Positions 61,879-64,000 of a DNA stretch of 64,000 nucleotides are shown here, piece by piece. The stretch is from Pseudomonadota bacterium (GTDB lineage Bacteria > Pseudomonadota > Gammaproteobacteria > Steroidobacterales > Steroidobacteraceae), in the NCBI GenBank assembly GCA_016705325.1, contig JADIYJ010000027.1, positions 434,001 to 498,000 on the forward strand, given 5' to 3'. The position numbers were made by a program, and so were the translations under genes. The stretch's first letter is position 1; each line of letters begins with the position of its first letter. The notes under the pieces were generated by a model. That model was not told the DNA's origin and made no database searches. It was given only the letters and a program-made list of their open reading frames with translations.

Positions 61879-62418
61879 TCAGCCAGTCGCAAGTTCGACG
61901 TCGAGCCGCTGGAGCTTGTGCGCCAACGAGCCGTCGATGAGCATGTCGCCCGAGCGCACCACCGCGCCGCCGATCAACGCCGGATCGACAGTGCAATGCA
62001 ACCGCACGTCGCGGCGCAGTCGTGCGCGCAGGGCGCCCGCGAGGCGCTCCCGCTGGGCGTCGTTGAGCTCGGCAGCAGAGGCGACCTCGACGTCGGCGAC
62101 GTTCTGGTGCTCGGCTTTCAGCTCGTCGAAGTGCTCGGCGATCTCGGGCAGGTAGTCGATGCGGCCGTTCTCGGCCAGCAGCTCGAGCAAGGACCGGGCA
62201 TTCGCGTCGAGCGCGTCGCCACAGACGTTGGCCACCAGCTCCTTCAGCTGCTGCCTGCCGACTCCCGGGCTGCTCTCGAACGCCTTGAACTCATCGCTCA
62301 TGACGACTGCGCGGGCGGTGCCAAGCCAGCCCGCCCAGGCATCGAGCGTGTTCCTGTCCCGCGCGTGGGCGAAAGCCGCCTTGGCGTAGGGTCTCGCTAC
62401 CGTGGCTCTCTCAGCCAT
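61879..62418 (-). CDS. atpH: F1Fo ATP synthase subunit delta
   Basis: 179 residues. The peripheral-stalk cap linking F1 to subunit b. The N-terminal six-helix bundle starts ATVARPYAKAAFAHARDRNT, and the C-terminal part has VEVASAAELNDAQRERLAGA and DPALIGGAVVRSGDMLIDGS, a conserved delta signature. The start overlaps the end of atpF by 8 bp, indicating translational coupling. Confidence 0.95.
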   Translation of the reverse strand: MAERATVARPYAKAAFAHARDRNTLDAWAGWLGTARAVVMSDEFKAFESSPGVGRQQLKELVANVCGDALDANARSLLELLAENGRIDYLPEIAEHFDELKAEHQNVADVEVASAAELNDAQRERLAGALRARLRRDVRLHCTVDPALIGGAVVRSGDMLIDGSLAHKLQRLDVELATG

Positions 62419-62905
62419 GCATCGTTACTCCACCCTCGATTTCGCGGGCCAGTTGCTCGATCAGGTCGGCGTGTGCCTTCGGGTCGATCTCTCGCTGCAG
62501 CAGGCGGGAAGCGCCGGCCACGGCCAGGCTGGCCACGTCCTTGCGCAACTCGTCGCGCGCGCGGGACTTCTCCTGCGCTGCGTCCTGCCGCGAGCTGTCG
62601 ACGATGCGCTTGCCCTCTTCCATCGCGGTCGAGCGTGCTTCGTCGACGATCTCGACCTCGCGCTTGTGCGCCTGGTCGACGATTTTCTTGGCCTGGTCGC
62701 GAGCGGCGTTGACGATCACCTGGGCTTCCCCATGCGCGCTCTGCAACTCGGTCTGGCCGCGCTCAGCGGCAGCCAGTCCTTCCGCGATCTTCTTCTGTCG
62801 GTCTTCGATCGCCTTGGTGAGAGGCGGCCAGATGAACTTCCAGGAGAACCAGATCAGGACCCCGAACACCAGCATCTGGCCGAGCAGCGTCGCATTGATA
62901 TCCAT
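62411..62905 (-). CDS. atpF: F1Fo ATP synthase subunit b
   Basis: 164 residues. One N-terminal membrane helix (MDINATLLGQMLVFGVLIWF) is followed by a long charged coiled coil (AIEDRQKKIAEGLAAAERGQ, REVEIVDEARSTAMEEGKRI) that forms the peripheral stalk. The family signature WPPLTKAIEDR just after the membrane helix is clear. It lies 25 bp after atpE and overlaps atpH. Confidence 0.96.
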   Translation of the reverse strand: MDINATLLGQMLVFGVLIWFSWKFIWPPLTKAIEDRQKKIAEGLAAAERGQTELQSAHGEAQVIVNAARDQAKKIVDQAHKREVEIVDEARSTAMEEGKRIVDSSRQDAAQEKSRARDELRKDVASLAVAGASRLLQREIDPKAHADLIEQLAREIEGGVTMHG

Positions 62906-62930
62906 GACGACGTCCTCGCTGCAGTGCCGG

Positions 62931-63203
62931 TTAACCGAAGCGCGCGAGCAGCGGGTTCGCGAACGCGAAGAACATCGCGAGCGCCACGCCGATCAGGAAC
63001 GCCGCGTCGATGAGGCCGGCCAGCAGGAACATGCGCGTCTGCAGCGTGGGGATCAGTTCCGGCTGGCGGGCGGCCGCCTCGAGGAACTTCGAGCCCATGA
63101 TGCCGATGCCGATGCAGGCGCCGATGGCGCCCAGGCCGATGATCAGGCCGAGTGCGATCGCGGTGTAGCCCTGGACCTGTGCGATGAGCGCGAGGTTTTC
63201 CAT
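62931..63203 (-). CDS. atpE: F1Fo ATP synthase subunit c
   Basis: 90 residues, two transmembrane helices joined by a polar loop (AAARQPELIPTLQ). The glycine-rich first helix (GLIIGLGAIGACIGIGIMG) and the second helix with the proton-carrying Asp in AGLIDAAFLIGVALAMFFAF define the c-ring subunit. The Asp carboxylate and the absence of a Na-binding Gln/Glu pattern suggest proton coupling. Standard position between atpB and atpF. Confidence 0.96.
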   Translation of the reverse strand: MENLALIAQVQGYTAIALGLIIGLGAIGACIGIGIMGSKFLEAAARQPELIPTLQTRMFLLAGLIDAAFLIGVALAMFFAFANPLLARFG

Positions 63204-63275
63204 CTCAATCTCCTGGCGGAATGTGCGGTTGCAGTAATCGGGAAAGGAATGCGGTGCAGCGGCGAGCGCTCGCCT

Positions 63276-64000
63276 CTAGTGATGCTCGGTGGCCATCGCG
63301 GAGTACACGACGGTGAGCATCATGAAGATGAACGCTTGCAGCGTGATGATCAGGATGTGGAAGATCGCCCAGACGGCGCCCATGGCGACCTGGCCGAAGA
63401 AGCCGAACGCGCTGCCGAACGTCAGCGTGAAGACGCCCGCGCCGAGCAGCGCGATCAGCATGAACACGAGTTCGCCGGCGTACATGTTGCCGAAGAGTCG
63501 CATCGCGAGCGAAACGGGCTTCGACAGCAGCTCGACGAGGTTCAGCACGAAATTCGGGATCCACAGCACGGGGTTCGAGCCGAACGGCGCGGTGAAGAGC
63601 TCGTGGACGTAGCCGCCCGCGCCCTTGGCCTTGAAGCTGTAGAACAGGACGACGAGCAACACGGTCAGCGACATCGCGAACGTCGTGTTGGCGTCGGCGG
63701 TGGGCACGGCGCGCCAGTAATGAATGCCGAACAGGGCCGCCACCTTGCCGGGCAGGTCGAGCGGCAGCAGGTCCATCGCGTTCATCAGGAACACCCAGAC
63801 GAAGATCGTGAGGGCGAGGGGAGCCAGAAACGAGCGGTCGAGGTGAAAGACTTCCTTGACCGTCGTGTCGATGAACTCGACGACCATCTCGACGAAGGCC
63901 TGCCACTTGCCGGGGACGCCGACGGTCGCCTTGCGACCGGCCGAATAGAACAGGCCGAGCGTGACGACGCCGAGCAGCACCGACATGAAAATCGTGTCGA
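63276..64000 (-). CDS. atpB: F1Fo ATP synthase subunit a, 5' end beyond window
   Basis: At least 241 codons. The visible part is a multi-helix membrane protein with the essential Arg in KPVSLAMRLFGNMYAGELVF and the final half-channel helix LQAFIFMMLTVVYSAMATEH ending HH. FLMNAMDLLPLDLPG marks the cytoplasmic loop region. It forms the proton channel against the c-ring. The frame is open through base 64000, so the start codon lies outside. It is the first atp gene seen; atpI would be further right. Confidence 0.95.
   Translation of the reverse strand, partial: DTIFMSVLLGVVTLGLFYSAGRKATVGVPGKWQAFVEMVVEFIDTTVKEVFHLDRSFLAPLALTIFVWVFLMNAMDLLPLDLPGKVAALFGIHYWRAVPTADANTTFAMSLTVLLVVLFYSFKAKGAGGYVHELFTAPFGSNPVLWIPNFVLNLVELLSKPVSLAMRLFGNMYAGELVFMLIALLGAGVFTLTFGSAFGFFGQVAMGAVWAIFHILIITLQAFIFMMLTVVYSAMATEHH

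Overview
The window is high-GC, densely coded DNA that looks like a chromosomal segment of a gammaproteobacterium. The F1Fo ATP synthase operon (atpB-E-F-H-A-G-D-C, minus strand, 57.3-64 kb) is followed downstream by glmU and then glmS, as in many Gammaproteobacteria. A UrcA-family protein, a large TonB-dependent receptor, Tat-exported oxidoreductases and heptamer repeats of the AGTGATT type between atp genes suggest a Xanthomonadales/Nevskiales/Steroidobacterales-like lineage. That placement is inference from gene content only.

Layout. 0-9.4 kb: a truncated esterase, a small membrane methyltransferase, a DUF1272 protein, UrcA, a Tat flavin amine oxidase, a methyltransferase relic, a glycogen-debranching-like lipoprotein and a dimethylglycine/sarcosine dehydrogenase-like enzyme. 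9-12.5 kb: beta-barrel proteins, a Gly/Tyr-rich lipoprotein and a CrtI/RetSat-like oxidoreductase. 12.5-18.7 kb (minus): a compact operon of di-heme peroxidase, porin, FMN-binding protein, ApbE and a four-helix membrane protein, with a dipeptidase behind it and a Fur-like palindrome in front. 19.2-26.7 kb (plus): NfnA-like, NfnB-like, KorA (frameshifted), KorB and a 733-residue protein ending in a [4Fe-4S] ferredoxin domain, then a TetR regulator. 27.5-32.2 kb: Tat sulfatase, FeS-type bacterial photolyase/cryptochrome, NmrA-like protein. 32.6-38.7 kb: a defence-type island with a Panacea antitoxin-like gene plus small partner, a DUF262/GmrSD-like endonuclease, a dead type I R-M remnant (hsdS with two nonsense codons, hsdM lacking its catalytic core) and a PD-(D/E)XK nuclease. 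39-40.9 kb: glmS. 41-54.6 kb: accessory genes between glmS and glmU (2-oxoglutarate oxygenase pair, D-glutamate catabolism operon with a broken dgcA, HEAT/beta-lactamase fusion, TPR-sulfotransferase, TonB receptor, cyanophycinase). 54.8-64 kb: glmU, small genes, atp operon.

How the genes work together. The Nfn/Kor cluster would oxidise a 2-oxoacid, pass electrons to ferredoxin and on to NAD(P). The di-heme/FMN operon looks like a periplasmic redox chain that may respond to iron. The D-aminoacylase, dgcN and dgcA set would feed D-glutamate into metabolism.

A striking theme is gene decay. At least ten loci are broken by internal deletions, frameshifts or nonsense codons (methyltransferase, GNAT part of the DUF1272 fusion, an outer-membrane protein, multiheme cytochrome tail, dps, korA, hsdM, hsdS, dgcA, a small relic near atpC). 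Some single-base or dinucleotide lesions could be sequence errors, but the clean in-frame deletion in hsdM and the two nonsense codons in hsdS look biological. No tRNA, rRNA, CRISPR array, integrase or transposase was recognised.
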